Assembly: GCA_015486055.1 (NCBI GenBank)
Contig: WFSJ01000059.1
Coordinates: 1-64,000, forward strand
Source: Acidobacteriota bacterium
GTDB taxonomy: Bacteria > Acidobacteriota > Aminicenantia > S016-38
Length of the DNA stretch: 64,000 nucleotides
Direction: 5' to 3'
This document shows positions 51,392 through 60,321 of this stretch, piece by piece. Within the stretch, counting starts at the first letter, position 1, and each line of letters opens with the position of its first letter. The notes under the pieces were generated by a model that was not told the DNA's origin, searched no databases, and worked only from the letters and a program-made list of their open reading frames with translations. The translations under genes were made by a program, and so were the position numbers.

Positions 51392-52051
51392 ATGCTTAAA
51401 TTCCTTGGGGTGTATAAATCCTATGCTCTACCTTATTATGCTATCTCTAACATAAACTTTTCCCTGAAGAAAGGCGAGTTTCTTTTTGTTACTGGACCAT
51501 CTGGAGCAGGGAAAACCACAATAATAAAACTTATCACAAGGGAGGAAAAGAGATCTAAAGGAAAAATTCTATTTGAAGGAGTTGATATTTCAAGGATTCC
51601 AAAGAGAAAGTTACATATATACAGAAAAAGACTTGGAATAGTCTTTCAAGATTTCAGGCTGATACCTTATTTAACAGTATCTGAAAATGTCTCCCTTCCG
51701 CTTATTCTCAGGGGACATAGAAAGGAAGAGACAAAACGAATGGCGATTTCAGCCCTTGAAGAGTTGGAGATAATTCATAAAGCAAGAGAGTTACCATATT
51801 CCCTTTCTGGAGGTGAACAGCAGAGGGTTGCTATAGCAAGGGCAATTGTTGGAAATCCTGACCTCCTTTTGGCAGACGAGCCCACAGGAAACCTTGACCC
51901 AATGTTATCAAGGAAAATTATAAAAATTTTCCAGAGAATGAACTTAAAGGGAATAACAGTTATAATCGCAACCCATGATAGTTCTCTCATAGAGGAATTC
52001 GGTGAAAAGGTTATTTATCTTTCCTATGGGAGGGTAAAGAAAATACTATGA
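51392..52051 (+). CDS. ftsE: Cell-division ATP-binding protein FtsE
   Basis: A 219-residue ABC ATPase with Walker A G-P-S-G-A-G-K-T-T, signature L-S-G-G-E-Q-Q-R and Walker B L-L-L-A-D-E-P-T-G-N-L-D. The next gene is its membrane partner FtsX, which identifies it. FtsEX controls peptidoglycan hydrolases at the septum. The start follows the previous stop with no gap; the stop overlaps ftsX. Confidence 0.93.
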   Translation: MLKFLGVYKSYALPYYAISNINFSLKKGEFLFVTGPSGAGKTTIIKLITREEKRSKGKILFEGVDISRIPKRKLHIYRKRLGIVFQDFRLIPYLTVSENVSLPLILRGHRKEETKRMAISALEELEIIHKARELPYSLSGGEQQRVAIARAIVGNPDLLLADEPTGNLDPMLSRKIIKIFQRMNLKGITVIIATHDSSLIEEFGEKVIYLSYGRVKKIL

Positions 52052-52935
52052 GGGCAATAATTTGCGGGATGAAAATTTTCTCAAGGGACATTACGAAAAA
52101 CCTTTTTAATTTTCTACTTTCCCTTCTTGTAATTTCTCTATCCACGCTTTTCCTTTCATGGTTCCTCATAATGAGAAAAAACCTCTCCTTTTTTCTCGGG
52201 AAAATGGGGGAGGGAATGAGAGCAAGGGTATTTTTGAAGGAGGACATCGGGCAGGATGAGATCAAAGATATAATAAGAAGAATAGGCTTGATTCCCGAAA
52301 TATCATGGACAAAACTCATAACAAAGGAAGATGCAGCCAAGGAGTTTAAGGAGCTTTTCCCTTCCTTTTCCAAGGCTCTCGAATATGATAATCCTTTCCC
52401 TCCAAACATAGTCGTAAAATTCAAGGAGGAAAAAGGCGAAGGAAAAATAAGAAAAGCCATAGGGAAAATCCGCTCAATCCAGGGAGTATCTGACATTATC
52501 TATCAGAAAGAGGTGGTGGAGAAACTGAACAGGATAATATTCATAGGGAAATCCGTAGGCGTCTTTCTCGGCGGGCTTCTCCTTCTCGCTTCCCTCTTAA
52601 TAATAGCCAATCTTGTTGGGCTCAACATTTCGTCAAGGAAGGAAGATATTTACATCCTCAATCTTCTCGGGGCAAGCAAGGGATTTGTCTCATATCCTTT
52701 CATAATCCAGGGAGCTCTCCTCGGACTCTTAGGAGCAGGGTTTGGAATTCTTTTCTTCAAGCTTTCCTTCCTCGCCCTAAAACTACATCCTCAAAAGATA
52801 TGGGGGAACCTTTCCTTTATACTTCCAGTTACAAACTTGGACCATAGGGAGGAACTTATCCTCTTTGCGTTGAGTGGGGCGATAGGCTTCATCGCTGCTT
52901 TAATTTCTGTAAGGAGGTATAGCATTGAGATATAA
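52048..52935 (+). CDS. ftsX: Cell-division membrane protein FtsX
   Basis: A 295-residue protein with an N-terminal helix (about 18-40), a periplasmic domain (about 45-165) and three C-terminal helices (about 170-195, 218-245, 270-290), the FtsX layout. It links the ATPase to periplasmic hydrolases. ATGA overlap with ftsE; overlaps the dehydrogenase start by 11 bases. Confidence 0.9.
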   Translation: MRAIICGMKIFSRDITKNLFNFLLSLLVISLSTLFLSWFLIMRKNLSFFLGKMGEGMRARVFLKEDIGQDEIKDIIRRIGLIPEISWTKLITKEDAAKEFKELFPSFSKALEYDNPFPPNIVVKFKEEKGEGKIRKAIGKIRSIQGVSDIIYQKEVVEKLNRIIFIGKSVGVFLGGLLLLASLLIIANLVGLNISSRKEDIYILNLLGASKGFVSYPFIIQGALLGLLGAGFGILFFKLSFLALKLHPQKIWGNLSFILPVTNLDHREELILFALSGAIGFIAALISVRRYSIEI

Positions 52936-53875
52936 AGTTCTTTTGACCCATGAACTCTTCTCTGAAGTTCACAAAAAACTCAGGGAAAAATTTGAGTTGG
53001 AAATAGGTGCCGAAGGGAAAGAGGAAATTATGGGGAAAATAAGGGAAAAAGACGGCCTTCTATCTTTTCTGAGGGATCCAATAGACAAGGATGTCATAAA
53101 TGCGGGAAAAAATCTGAAGATAATCGCAAATTATGCAGTTGGATATGACAATATAGATGTAAAATCCGCAAAGTCCAGAGGAATATATGTAACCAATACT
53201 CCGGAGCTTCTCACAGACGCAACGGCTGATCTAACCTGGGCATTAATCCTTGCCGTTGCAAGAAGAATCATTGAAGCTGACAAATTCGTAAGGGAAGGGG
53301 AATTTAAGGGCTGGGGGGCAAAATTGTTCTTAGGCATTGAGTTAAAAGGGAAAAAGCTCGGGATAATTGGACTTGGAAGGATCGGAAAGGCAGTTGCTAA
53401 AAGGGCAAAAGGTTTCGGGATGGAACTCCTCTATTACAAAAGAAACAGGCTGTCCCACAAAGAAGAAACGGAACTTGGGGTGAGATTTATGGACCTTGAA
53501 GAGCTCCTTTCTGTAAGCGATATAATCTCGGTTCACACCCCATTAACACCAGAAACAGGGAACCTTATCAACAGAGAAAGGGTTTATAAAATAAAGGAAG
53601 GAGCAATATTTATAAATACAGCAAGAGGCAACATCGTGGATGAGGATGCGCTCATTGAGAGGCTGAAAGAAGAAAGTCTTTTTGGCGCAGGATTTGATGT
53701 TTACAGAGGAGAGCCAAACATAAACCCGAAGCTTCTTAAACTGAAAAATGTTGTTCTTCTTCCTCATATAGGAAGCGCAACAACAGAGACAAGACTTGCT
53801 ATGGCAAAACTCGCAGCAGATAATATAATTTCAGTGCTTTCAGGAAGAAAGCCTTTGACACCGGTATGGAGGTGA
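52925..53875 (+). CDS. D-2-hydroxyacid dehydrogenase (glyoxylate/hydroxypyruvate reductase-like)
   Basis: A 316-residue NAD-dependent enzyme. NAD motif G-L-G-R-I-G, catalytic Arg in N-T-A-R-G and acid/base His in P-H-I-G-S-A-T, with Glu in between. It reduces 2-keto acids such as glyoxylate or hydroxypyruvate; the exact substrate is open. TTG start behind AAGGAGGT. Confidence 0.88.
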   Translation: MRYKVLLTHELFSEVHKKLREKFELEIGAEGKEEIMGKIREKDGLLSFLRDPIDKDVINAGKNLKIIANYAVGYDNIDVKSAKSRGIYVTNTPELLTDATADLTWALILAVARRIIEADKFVREGEFKGWGAKLFLGIELKGKKLGIIGLGRIGKAVAKRAKGFGMELLYYKRNRLSHKEETELGVRFMDLEELLSVSDIISVHTPLTPETGNLINRERVYKIKEGAIFINTARGNIVDEDALIERLKEESLFGAGFDVYRGEPNINPKLLKLKNVVLLPHIGSATTETRLAMAKLAADNIISVLSGRKPLTPVWR

Positions 53876-53877
53876 GT

Positions 53878-54564
53878 ATGGAAATTAGGATCATTTTTGA
53901 CAACTATCCCGCAGAAGAGGGATGGAAATGGGGTTGGGGATTTTCCGCGCTCATTGGGGATGACCTTTTATTTGATACAGGTTCTGATCCAGAGGATGAG
54001 CTAAAAAACTTGCAAAAAGTGACAGACCCTTCAAAAATCAAGGAAATTGTGATTTCACATTCCCATTGGGACCACACTGGAGGTCTCCTTGCTCTTGTAA
54101 ATAAAAGTCCCCATGTGAAAATTTATGTCGGAGGAAGTTTCAGCGGGAAATTTGAGGAGGAGCTCAAAAGGAAAGGCGCAAATGTTGAAAGGGGAAGTGG
54201 ATGGAGAAAGCTAAGGGAAAAAATATGGATAGGACCCGAGCTTCCGGAACCTGTTCCCGAACAGTTCCTCACAATAGAAGGGAAAGATAGGGTCTTGCTA
54301 ATTGGCGGATGTTCCCATCCTGGAATAGAAAATTTCGCATTATTAACACAGGAAAAGTTTCACAAACCCCTCTATATTATGGGGGGATTTCACCTGTTTT
54401 CCTCCACGAAAGGCAGAATAAGAGAAGTAGCTGAAAAGTTGAAAAATTTAAAAGTAGAGAAAGCCTATCCCTCCCATTGCACAGGAGAAAAGGCTTACGG
54501 GATTTTCTCCGATTATTTCCAGGTAGAAAAGGCAGGAAGCGGAAAAGTTGTAAATTTCCCTTGA
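53878..54564 (+). CDS. Metallo-beta-lactamase-fold hydrolase (COG1237 type)
   Basis: A 228-residue MBL-fold protein with S-H-S-H-W-D-H-T-G-G (the HxHxDH zinc motif), G-G-C-S-H-P-G-I-E-N and a late S-H-C. This is the COG1237 family, which includes a methanopterin-pathway phosphatase-like enzyme. The substrate is unknown. Start 53878 uses the GGAGGTGAG embedded in the preceding stop region. Overlaps the DUF123 start by TTGA. Confidence 0.82.
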   Translation: MEIRIIFDNYPAEEGWKWGWGFSALIGDDLLFDTGSDPEDELKNLQKVTDPSKIKEIVISHSHWDHTGGLLALVNKSPHVKIYVGGSFSGKFEEELKRKGANVERGSGWRKLREKIWIGPELPEPVPEQFLTIEGKDRVLLIGGCSHPGIENFALLTQEKFHKPLYIMGGFHLFSSTKGRIREVAEKLKNLKVEKAYPSHCTGEKAYGIFSDYFQVEKAGSGKVVNFP

Positions 54565-54932
54565 GTTCCTATGTCCTTATTATAAGATTAAGTTTCCCTG
54601 TTGAACTTAAGATAGGAGCACTTGGCGAATTTGATTTTCCTTCAGCGTATTATACTTATGCTGGGGCAGGAGGTTTATCCAGAATAAAAAGGCATTTTAG
54701 AAAAGAAAAAAAACTTCACTGGCATATTGATTATCTTACAGAAGCAGCAAAGCCTGTGGAAGCCTGGTTAGGTTCCCTTCCAGAGATAGAGCTTGTTAAA
54801 ACCCTTGAGAAAATTCTTGACCCGTTCATAAGAGGTTTTGGAAGCTCTGACACAAGAAAATTCTCTCATCTATTTCTCGGAAAACCCCTCCCAAATTTTC
54901 TCCTCTCAGAAGGTTACAGGAGGATAAAGTAA
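54561..54932 (+). CDS. DUF123 (GIY-YIG-type) family protein
   Basis: A 123-residue protein: Y-V-L-I-I-R-L, then Y-Y-T-Y-A-G-A-G, S-R-I-K-R-H-F and H-W-H-I-D-Y-L. This is the DUF123 pattern, a GIY-YIG nuclease-like domain often fused or linked to endonuclease III. Start TTG 54561 overlaps the previous stop (TTGA). Function unverified. It ends convergent with the DUF4198 gene 12 bases away. Confidence 0.75.
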   Translation: MSSYVLIIRLSFPVELKIGALGEFDFPSAYYTYAGAGGLSRIKRHFRKEKKLHWHIDYLTEAAKPVEAWLGSLPEIELVKTLEKILDPFIRGFGSSDTRKFSHLFLGKPLPNFLLSEGYRRIK

Positions 54933-54944
54933 TTCTTTAAAACA

Positions 54945-55709
54945 CTATTTTATCTGGAAACTAATAGTTGAAACTAAGGAAATCATCTCGCATTTCCCCA
55001 TTAGTTTTGCCTCTGGCATCTTTTTTAAATGGGCTTTTATCATCCACATTCCCCAGTGAAGAACTCTTATCATAGCTACACCTTTTGAATCTGTCTCAGT
55101 GGCAAAAGCGAAATCGTCCTTTTTAGAAAAACCCTCGTATGTTGCATAAACGGGGATGAATGGAAGGGGTTTTCCTTTAAAAAAGACTCTGACTTTCATA
55201 AAATCATTCATCTTCAATTCAGAAGGGTCTGAAAGGAGCACAATTTCCATCTTAAGCCCTATTTTTCTGTCAAATCCTATTTTATCTTTTCCCGATTTCA
55301 GGATGGCCTTGGCAAATTCCTGATAGTAATCACTTACGAGAATTCTTCCCTTCACCATATTCATTGGCCTTTTAAAGTGCTCCACTCCTTTTTCTGTAAT
55401 GGCCATTGTGTAAAAGCCCGGCTCTGTGGATGCATAGGCAATGTAATAGCCCTCCCTGTTAAAGTTCAATACAGACTCCTGGAATGCTCCCTGCGGGGAA
55501 AGCTTTATCAATTTTCCAGCAGGGGAAATTACCCCGTAACTCTGAAGCTCCTTTTTATTTATAAAATCCGCCACAGGGAACCTGTGTCCCCAGCCAAGGA
55601 AAATTATAGTGCTTCCCCCTATATGGCTATAATATCCCGTTGCATTTATCCAGAGAGTATGACCCTGCATTAAACCTACTATCAAGAATGCAAATATCAA
55701 CTTCTTCAT
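54945..55709 (-). CDS. Second DUF4198 periplasmic protein
   Basis: A 254-residue exported protein. Signal peptide (about 1-15: K-K-L-I-F-A-F-L...) then G-H-T-L-W-I-N-A, with F-L-G-W-G-H-R-F and Ig-like strands. It is the same family as the nickel-locus copy at 26497, sharing H-x-L-W-I and the G-x-G-H-(K/R) pattern, but is 27 residues longer. It follows an NtrC-type regulator and an acyltransferase, not a transporter. AGGAGG before the ATG. Its ligand is unknown. Confidence 0.75.
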   Translation of the reverse strand: MKKLIFAFLIVGLMQGHTLWINATGYYSHIGGSTIIFLGWGHRFPVADFINKKELQSYGVISPAGKLIKLSPQGAFQESVLNFNREGYYIAYASTEPGFYTMAITEKGVEHFKRPMNMVKGRILVSDYYQEFAKAILKSGKDKIGFDRKIGLKMEIVLLSDPSELKMNDFMKVRVFFKGKPLPFIPVYATYEGFSKKDDFAFATETDSKGVAMIRVLHWGMWMIKAHLKKMPEAKLMGKCEMISLVSTISFQIK

Positions 55710-55713
55710 AGTT

Positions 55714-56340
55714 TTAGCCTCCTTTTATTTCCTTTTCAACTTCTTTGTCAAGCGCGTTTAACTCCCATTCAATCTTCAACCTCCATTCCTCAAGCTCTTT
55801 TTTCTGGACGGAAGGTATAAAATATGGGCCTTTTATTTTCATTTTTACCTTCGAGAAAGGAGGAAAAATGAGAAATTTATCCCAGGATTTAAAGTTTTTC
55901 CTTGGCTTTGAGGCATATGAACCGATAAACAAGGGCGCTCCTGTTTTTGATGCGGCGTATACACAACCGATTTTTAATCTGTGATAGGGGCCAAGGGGCC
56001 CATCCCCTGCAAATACAACATTTTCTCCTCTCTCAATGCATTTCAAAGCCTCAAAAAGGGCAGTCCCTCCGAACCTCGTAGAAGAACCCCTTATTGGGCG
56101 ATAGCCAAGTCTTTCTGCTATGCTCGCGAGCAGCTCTCCATCTCTGTGCCTGCTTATTATTGGTCTTATCCCATTGCCCCTGAAATAATAAAATGGGAAA
56201 AGCATCTTACCATGCCAAAGGCAGTAGACTGCACCCCTTTTTTTCTCTCCCAGCCCCTTTAAAATATCCATCCCCTCAACTTTAACCCTTGCAGTTAAAC
56301 AGAGAACCCTGAGAATGAACGTTAAAATCCTGCCCTTCAT
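55714..56340 (-). CDS. DUF374 lysophospholipid acyltransferase-like protein
   Basis: A 208-residue protein: L-W-H-G-K-M (acyltransferase H-x4-D region W-H-G-K), S-R-H-R-D-G-E, and A-G-D-G-P-L-G-P-Y-H-R-L-K-I-G, the DUF374 signature. The family is linked to lipid A/outer-membrane lipid acylation. It follows the NtrC gene by an ATGA overlap and precedes DUF4198 by a few bases. Confidence 0.8.
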   Translation of the reverse strand: MKGRILTFILRVLCLTARVKVEGMDILKGLGEKKRGAVYCLWHGKMLFPFYYFRGNGIRPIISRHRDGELLASIAERLGYRPIRGSSTRFGGTALFEALKCIERGENVVFAGDGPLGPYHRLKIGCVYAASKTGAPLFIGSYASKPRKNFKSWDKFLIFPPFSKVKMKIKGPYFIPSVQKKELEEWRLKIEWELNALDKEVEKEIKGG

Positions 56341-57671
56341 CTTAAATTGTATTTCTTTAGCTTTGCATATAAGGTCTTTGGGGAAATTCCAAGTAGTGAA
56401 GCCGCTTTACTTATATCTCCATCGGTCTCCTTCATTGCTGAGGTTAATTTCTCCTTCTCAGCCCAGTTCTTAGCCTTTTCAATAGCTTCCTCTAAGGTTC
56501 CTGAAATGTCAAGAAATCCCTTTACACTTTCCCGAAGGACAATATCTTTTGCTGAAATTCTTCCCTTATCTGAAAGGACAAAGGCTCGCTCCATAACATT
56601 TTTGAGTTCCCTTACATTTCCTTTCCATGAGTAGGAAATGAGTTTTTTTCTTGCTTTATCCGTTATCTCAGGGACTCTTATCCCTTGGGACTTGGCTATC
56701 TCTCTCAAAAAATGAACTGCCAGCGGGATTATGTCCTGCTTCCTTGCCCTGAGTGGGGGTATCTCTATTGGGAAAACCGAGATCCTGTAATAAAGGTCCT
56801 CCCTGAATTTTCCCTCTTCAACAAGCTTGTTTAAATCCCTATTTGTTGCAAAAATTAACCTTACATCAACCTCTATCTCCCTTGCGCCTCCAAGCCTTTC
56901 AAGCTTCTTCTCCTCTATAACCCTGAGAAGCTTAGCCTGAAGGGAAGGGCTCATTTCAGAGATCTCGTCAAGAAAAAGAGTCCCTCCCCTTGCGAGTTCA
57001 ATCCTTCCTATCTTGGTTGTATAAGCTCCTGTAAAGGCTCCCTTCTCATATCCGAAAAGCTCTGACTCAAGAAGGGTTTCTGGAATCGAGGCACAATTTA
57101 TAGGGACAAAGGACCTTTTCTTTCTACTGCTAAGAGCATGAATGGCCTTTGCGAAGACTTCCTTTCCGCTTCCTGTCTCTCCCAAAAGAAGAACATTTAT
57201 CTCAGAAGACGCAGCCCTTTTTGCCTCCCCAAGAGCAGAAACGAAAGCAGGGGAGCTCCCTACAACCTCAACTTCCCCTTCAATTTCCTCAAGGACTGAG
57301 AGTCCTAATCTATTTTGCTTTTCTTCCGAGGCTCTTTTTATAAGTATTTCAAGATGCTCCGGATCAACGGGTTTCTGAAGGAAATTGTAAGCTCCCTTCT
57401 TGATTGCATCTACCGCCATAGATATTGTTCCGTAAGCCGTTATCACTATGAGGGGAGTATCCTCCTCAACAGCTTCTTCAAGAAGTGCTAAGCCCTCACC
57501 ATCTGGAAGTTTTATATCAGAAACGACCACATCAAAGCTTTCCATTTTCAACCTTTCTCTCCCATTCTTGAGGGTGAAGGCCTGCTCAATTTTTATACCC
57601 TTAGCGAAAAGAAAATCCTTGAGTACAGAGGAAAGTTTTCTATTGTCCTCAACTAAAAGAACCTTCATCAT
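56337..57671 (-). CDS. NtrC-family sigma54-dependent response regulator
   Basis: A 444-residue protein: receiver with phospho-Asp52 (V-V-S-D-I-K-L-P-D), AAA+ core with Walker A G-E-T-G-S-G-K-E, G-A-F-T-G-A, Walker B L-F-L-D-E, arginine-finger F-R-E-D-L-Y-Y-R, and a Fis-type HTH at the end (A-A-S-L-L-G-I-S-P-K-T-L-Y). It activates sigma54 promoters. No cognate sensor kinase is beside it. Two adjacent ATGs; the second (57668) fits a leaderless start behind TATAAT. It is a useful contrast to the degenerate homologue at 60299. Confidence 0.9.
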   Translation of the reverse strand: MMKVLLVEDNRKLSSVLKDFLFAKGIKIEQAFTLKNGRERLKMESFDVVVSDIKLPDGEGLALLEEAVEEDTPLIVITAYGTISMAVDAIKKGAYNFLQKPVDPEHLEILIKRASEEKQNRLGLSVLEEIEGEVEVVGSSPAFVSALGEAKRAASSEINVLLLGETGSGKEVFAKAIHALSSRKKRSFVPINCASIPETLLESELFGYEKGAFTGAYTTKIGRIELARGGTLFLDEISEMSPSLQAKLLRVIEEKKLERLGGAREIEVDVRLIFATNRDLNKLVEEGKFREDLYYRISVFPIEIPPLRARKQDIIPLAVHFLREIAKSQGIRVPEITDKARKKLISYSWKGNVRELKNVMERAFVLSDKGRISAKDIVLRESVKGFLDISGTLEEAIEKAKNWAEKEKLTSAMKETDGDISKAASLLGISPKTLYAKLKKYNLR

Positions 57672-57674
57672 TAA

Positions 57675-57680
57675 ATTATA
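57675..57680 (-). promoter_or_regulatory. Candidate leaderless -10 box for the NtrC-type gene
   Basis: TATAAT on the minus strand, 6 bases before the second ATG (57668). The -35 is poor. Confidence 0.4.
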
Positions 57681-57722
57681 TCTTAGTGCTGCGCAATTTT
57701 CCCTAAATGTTATGGGCTTAGC

Positions 57723-57751
57723 TTGACTTTGATCTTATTTTATGATAAGTT
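57723..57751 (+). promoter_or_regulatory. Candidate promoter for the rplU operon
   Basis: TTGACT (57723-57728), 17 bases, TAAGTT (57746-57751). A short leader then carries AAGGAG before ATG 57781. The -10 is only a partial match. Confidence 0.4.
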
Positions 57752-57780
57752 TCTTCAGTAAAAAACTAAGGAGTACAAAA

Positions 57781-58092
57781 ATGTTTGCCGTGATAGAAAC
57801 AGGTGGAAAGCAATACATAGTAAAAGAAGGCCAGAGAATTGAGGTTGAGAAAATTGATGTTGATGAAGGAAAGACTGTAGAAATAAAGGAGGTTCTCTTT
57901 ATTGGAGAAGATGGAAAGGTTGTGGTAGGCCAGCCTAAAGTAAAAAATGCGAAGGTCAAGGCCAGGGTTTTAACCCATAAAAGGGGGGAAAAGATCGTGG
58001 CCTTCAAGAAGAAGGCAAAAACAGGATATAAGAAAAAAATAGGGCACAGGCAGTATCTTACAGTGCTCAAAATAGAGAAAATTGTAGCGTAG
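57781..58092 (+). CDS. rplU: Ribosomal protein bL21
   Basis: A 103-residue protein: [17 protein letters not shown], and a basic C-terminus with [12 protein letters not shown] 57781 follows AAGGAG. Precedes rpmA and obg, the standard bacterial order. Confidence 0.97.
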   Translation: MFAVIETGGKQYIVKEGQRIEVEKIDVDEGKTVEIKEVLFIGEDGKVVVGQPKVKNAKVKARVLTHKRGEKIVAFKKKAKTGYKKKIGHRQYLTVLKIEKIVA

Positions 58093-58100
58093 GGGGAGAA

Positions 58101-58352
58101 ATGGCTCACAAGAAATCTGGTGGCTCTGCAAAGAATGGAAGAGATTCGAAATCAAAAAGGCTCGGAATAAAAAGGTTCTCTGGCCAGCGCATAAAAGCAG
58201 GTTCCATAATTGTACGGCAGAGGGGGACCAAATTTAAGCCCGGAAAGAACGTAGGATTGGGAAGTGATTATACAATATTTGCCCTCAAGGATGGTGTGGT
58301 TTCCTTCAGGCATTCTGCAGGAAGGGTATTCGTTGATATCATGCCTTCCTGA
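58101..58352 (+). CDS. rpmA: Ribosomal protein bL27
   Basis: An 83-residue protein starting M-A-H-K-K-S-G-G-S, with R-D-S-K-S-K-R-L-G and [10 protein letters not shown]. Its N-terminus reaches the peptidyl-transferase centre. There is no cleavable N-terminal extension. GGGAGA lies before the ATG. Confidence 0.97.
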   Translation: MAHKKSGGSAKNGRDSKSKRLGIKRFSGQRIKAGSIIVRQRGTKFKPGKNVGLGSDYTIFALKDGVVSFRHSAGRVFVDIMPS

Positions 58353-58358
58353 GCCTTA

Positions 58359-59354
58359 ATGTTTGTAGACAAAGTAAAAATAAGGCTTGTTGCTGGAAAT
58401 GGAGGAAACGGTTGTGCAAGCTTTAGAAGGGAAAAATTTGTCCCTAAAGGTGGCCCTGACGGCGGCGATGGGGGAAATGGAGGCTCAATTTATTTGGTAG
58501 CAGATAGGGGAATGAACTCTCTCATAAATTACAGATATAATCCATATTTCAGAGCTCAGGACGGTGCACATGGGAGGGGCAAAAAAATGCATGGTAAAAA
58601 TGGGGAGGATCTCTATCTCAAGGTCCCGGTTGGAACAATAGTAAAGGACGTTGATACAGGGGAGGTCCTGTTTGATTTTACAGAACACGGACAGGAGTTT
58701 AGGGCAGTCAAAGGGGGGAGGGGAGGAAGGGGAAACGTTCAGTTCGCAACCCCAACAAACAGGGCACCAAGACTTGCGGAAAACGGCGAACAAGGCGAGG
58801 AAAAATTTCTGCTACTTGAGGTTAAAATTATGGCTGATGTTGGTATCGTTGGCCTTCCGAATGCCGGCAAGTCCTCCCTTCTAAGGAAAGCCTCAGCAGC
58901 AAGACCAAGGGTTGAGCCTTGGCCTTTTACAACAATCTCCCCCCATGTGGGAGTCGTGAGATTAGGTGAGGAAAGCTCATTTATAATGGCAGATATCCCT
59001 GGACTCACAGAGAACGCACATAAAGGGGTAGGATTAGGCATAAGGTTTCTCAAACACATAGAGAGAACTAAGATAATCCTTCTTTTAATTGATATTTCTC
59101 CATCGGCCCCTTCACCTTTAAATCAAATAGAAATTCTTTTAAATGAAATCGTAAGCTATAGCAAAGAGTTGCGGAAAAAAATAAGGGCTGTTGCAGTAAA
59201 CAAAATTGACCTTATACCCGAGGAAAAAAGGAATTTTTCGTATATAATAAAGAAAGCCGATGAACTGGGTTGGTTTTTCTTCAAAATTTCAGCTCTTTCA
59301 GGGGAAGGGGTTGATAAATTGGTAAAGGAGCTTTATTCTTTGCTCAAAGAATGA
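58359..59354 (+). CDS. obg: Obg/CgtA GTPase
   Basis: A 331-residue GTPase. Glycine-rich Obg domain (1-157) with F-V-D-K-V-K-I and G-G-D-G-G-N-G-G, then the G-domain with G-L-P-N-A-G-K-S-S, D-I-P-G-L and N-K-I-D. The C-terminal OCT domain is absent, as in many bacteria. Acts in ribosome assembly. The stop overlaps nadD (ATGA). Confidence 0.95.
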   Translation: MFVDKVKIRLVAGNGGNGCASFRREKFVPKGGPDGGDGGNGGSIYLVADRGMNSLINYRYNPYFRAQDGAHGRGKKMHGKNGEDLYLKVPVGTIVKDVDTGEVLFDFTEHGQEFRAVKGGRGGRGNVQFATPTNRAPRLAENGEQGEEKFLLLEVKIMADVGIVGLPNAGKSSLLRKASAARPRVEPWPFTTISPHVGVVRLGEESSFIMADIPGLTENAHKGVGLGIRFLKHIERTKIILLLIDISPSAPSPLNQIEILLNEIVSYSKELRKKIRAVAVNKIDLIPEEKRNFSYIIKKADELGWFFFKISALSGEGVDKLVKELYSLLKE

Positions 59355-59971
59355 GAATAGGGATTTTTGGAGGAACCTTTGACCCGCCCCACTTGGGACA
59401 TCTAAGGGCAGCCGAGCTCGCAAGAGAGTCCTTTAGTTTAAATGAGGTATGGCTTATGGTATCCAATAAACCTCCTCATAAAATCGGAAAACCAATAATT
59501 CCTGTGGGTAAGAGGCTTAAGATGGCAGAGATAGCTTCATTGGATAATCCTTACATAAAGGTCTCGGATTTTGAAATAAAAAATGGCTTGAGCTATACTA
59601 TAGATACTTTAAGGGAACTAAAAAAACATTACCTCCATGATTTTTTCCTTATTATAGGAGAGGATAGTTTCATTGAGCTTCCAACATGGAAAAATTATAA
59701 AGGCCTCTTAAGAGAGACAGAGATAATAGTAATAAAGAGAAAATGGAGGGAGGAAAAAATCCCTGAGTGGTTCCTGAAAACAGGAATGGAAGTTTCTGTA
59801 TTAAAAGAGGGGGAAAAAGCCTCTGAGGGTAGAATATTTTTTATCTCTTGTGCTACCCTTCCGATATCCTCTTCAATGGTGAGAGAAAAGGTAAAAAGAG
59901 GGCTTTCCATAAAGTATCTTGTTCCCCAGAAGATAATAGAATATATCGAGAAGGAGGGGCTTTATAAATGA
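59351..59971 (+). CDS. nadD: Nicotinate-nucleotide adenylyltransferase
   Basis: A 206-residue enzyme with G-G-T-F-D-P-P-H-L-G-H near the N-terminus and the late I-S-S-S-M-V-R. It makes deamido-NAD. It is in the usual obg-nadD-rsfS cluster, overlapping each neighbour by 4 bases. Confidence 0.95.
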   Translation: MRIGIFGGTFDPPHLGHLRAAELARESFSLNEVWLMVSNKPPHKIGKPIIPVGKRLKMAEIASLDNPYIKVSDFEIKNGLSYTIDTLRELKKHYLHDFFLIIGEDSFIELPTWKNYKGLLRETEIIVIKRKWREEKIPEWFLKTGMEVSVLKEGEKASEGRIFFISCATLPISSSMVREKVKRGLSIKYLVPQKIIEYIEKEGLYK

Positions 59972-60321
59972 ATCTCTCGGATGAGATAACAAGAGCCATA
60001 GAAGCTCTAAAGGAAAAAAAGGCTGAGGACATTGTTCTAATTGACCTTAGAGGGATATGTTCCTTCACCGACTATTTCATAATAGCAACAGCCCTGTCAA
60101 CGAAGCATTCGCAGACACTCAGCGATTTCCTCATTGAGGAGGTCAACATCAATCCCCTGGGAATTGAAGGACAAGAAGCGGGAGAATGGATCCTTGTTGA
60201 TTATGGTGATTTCGTTGTCCATATATTCATTGAAGGAAAAAGAAATTATTATTCCCTTGAGACATTTTGGATGGATGGGAAGCTGTACAAAATAAATAAT
60301 GGAATTTATAGCTCAAGATAA
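59968..60321 (+). CDS. rsfS: Ribosomal silencing factor RsfS
   Basis: A 117-residue protein: D-I-V-L-I-D-L-R-G, F-T-D-Y-F-I-I-A-T-A, G-E-W-I-L-V-D-Y-G-D-F-V-V-H-I-F. It binds bL14 and blocks subunit joining. Overlaps the next gene by 23 bases. Confidence 0.93.
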   Translation: MNLSDEITRAIEALKEKKAEDIVLIDLRGICSFTDYFIIATALSTKHSQTLSDFLIEEVNINPLGIEGQEAGEWILVDYGDFVVHIFIEGKRNYYSLETFWMDGKLYKINNGIYSSR

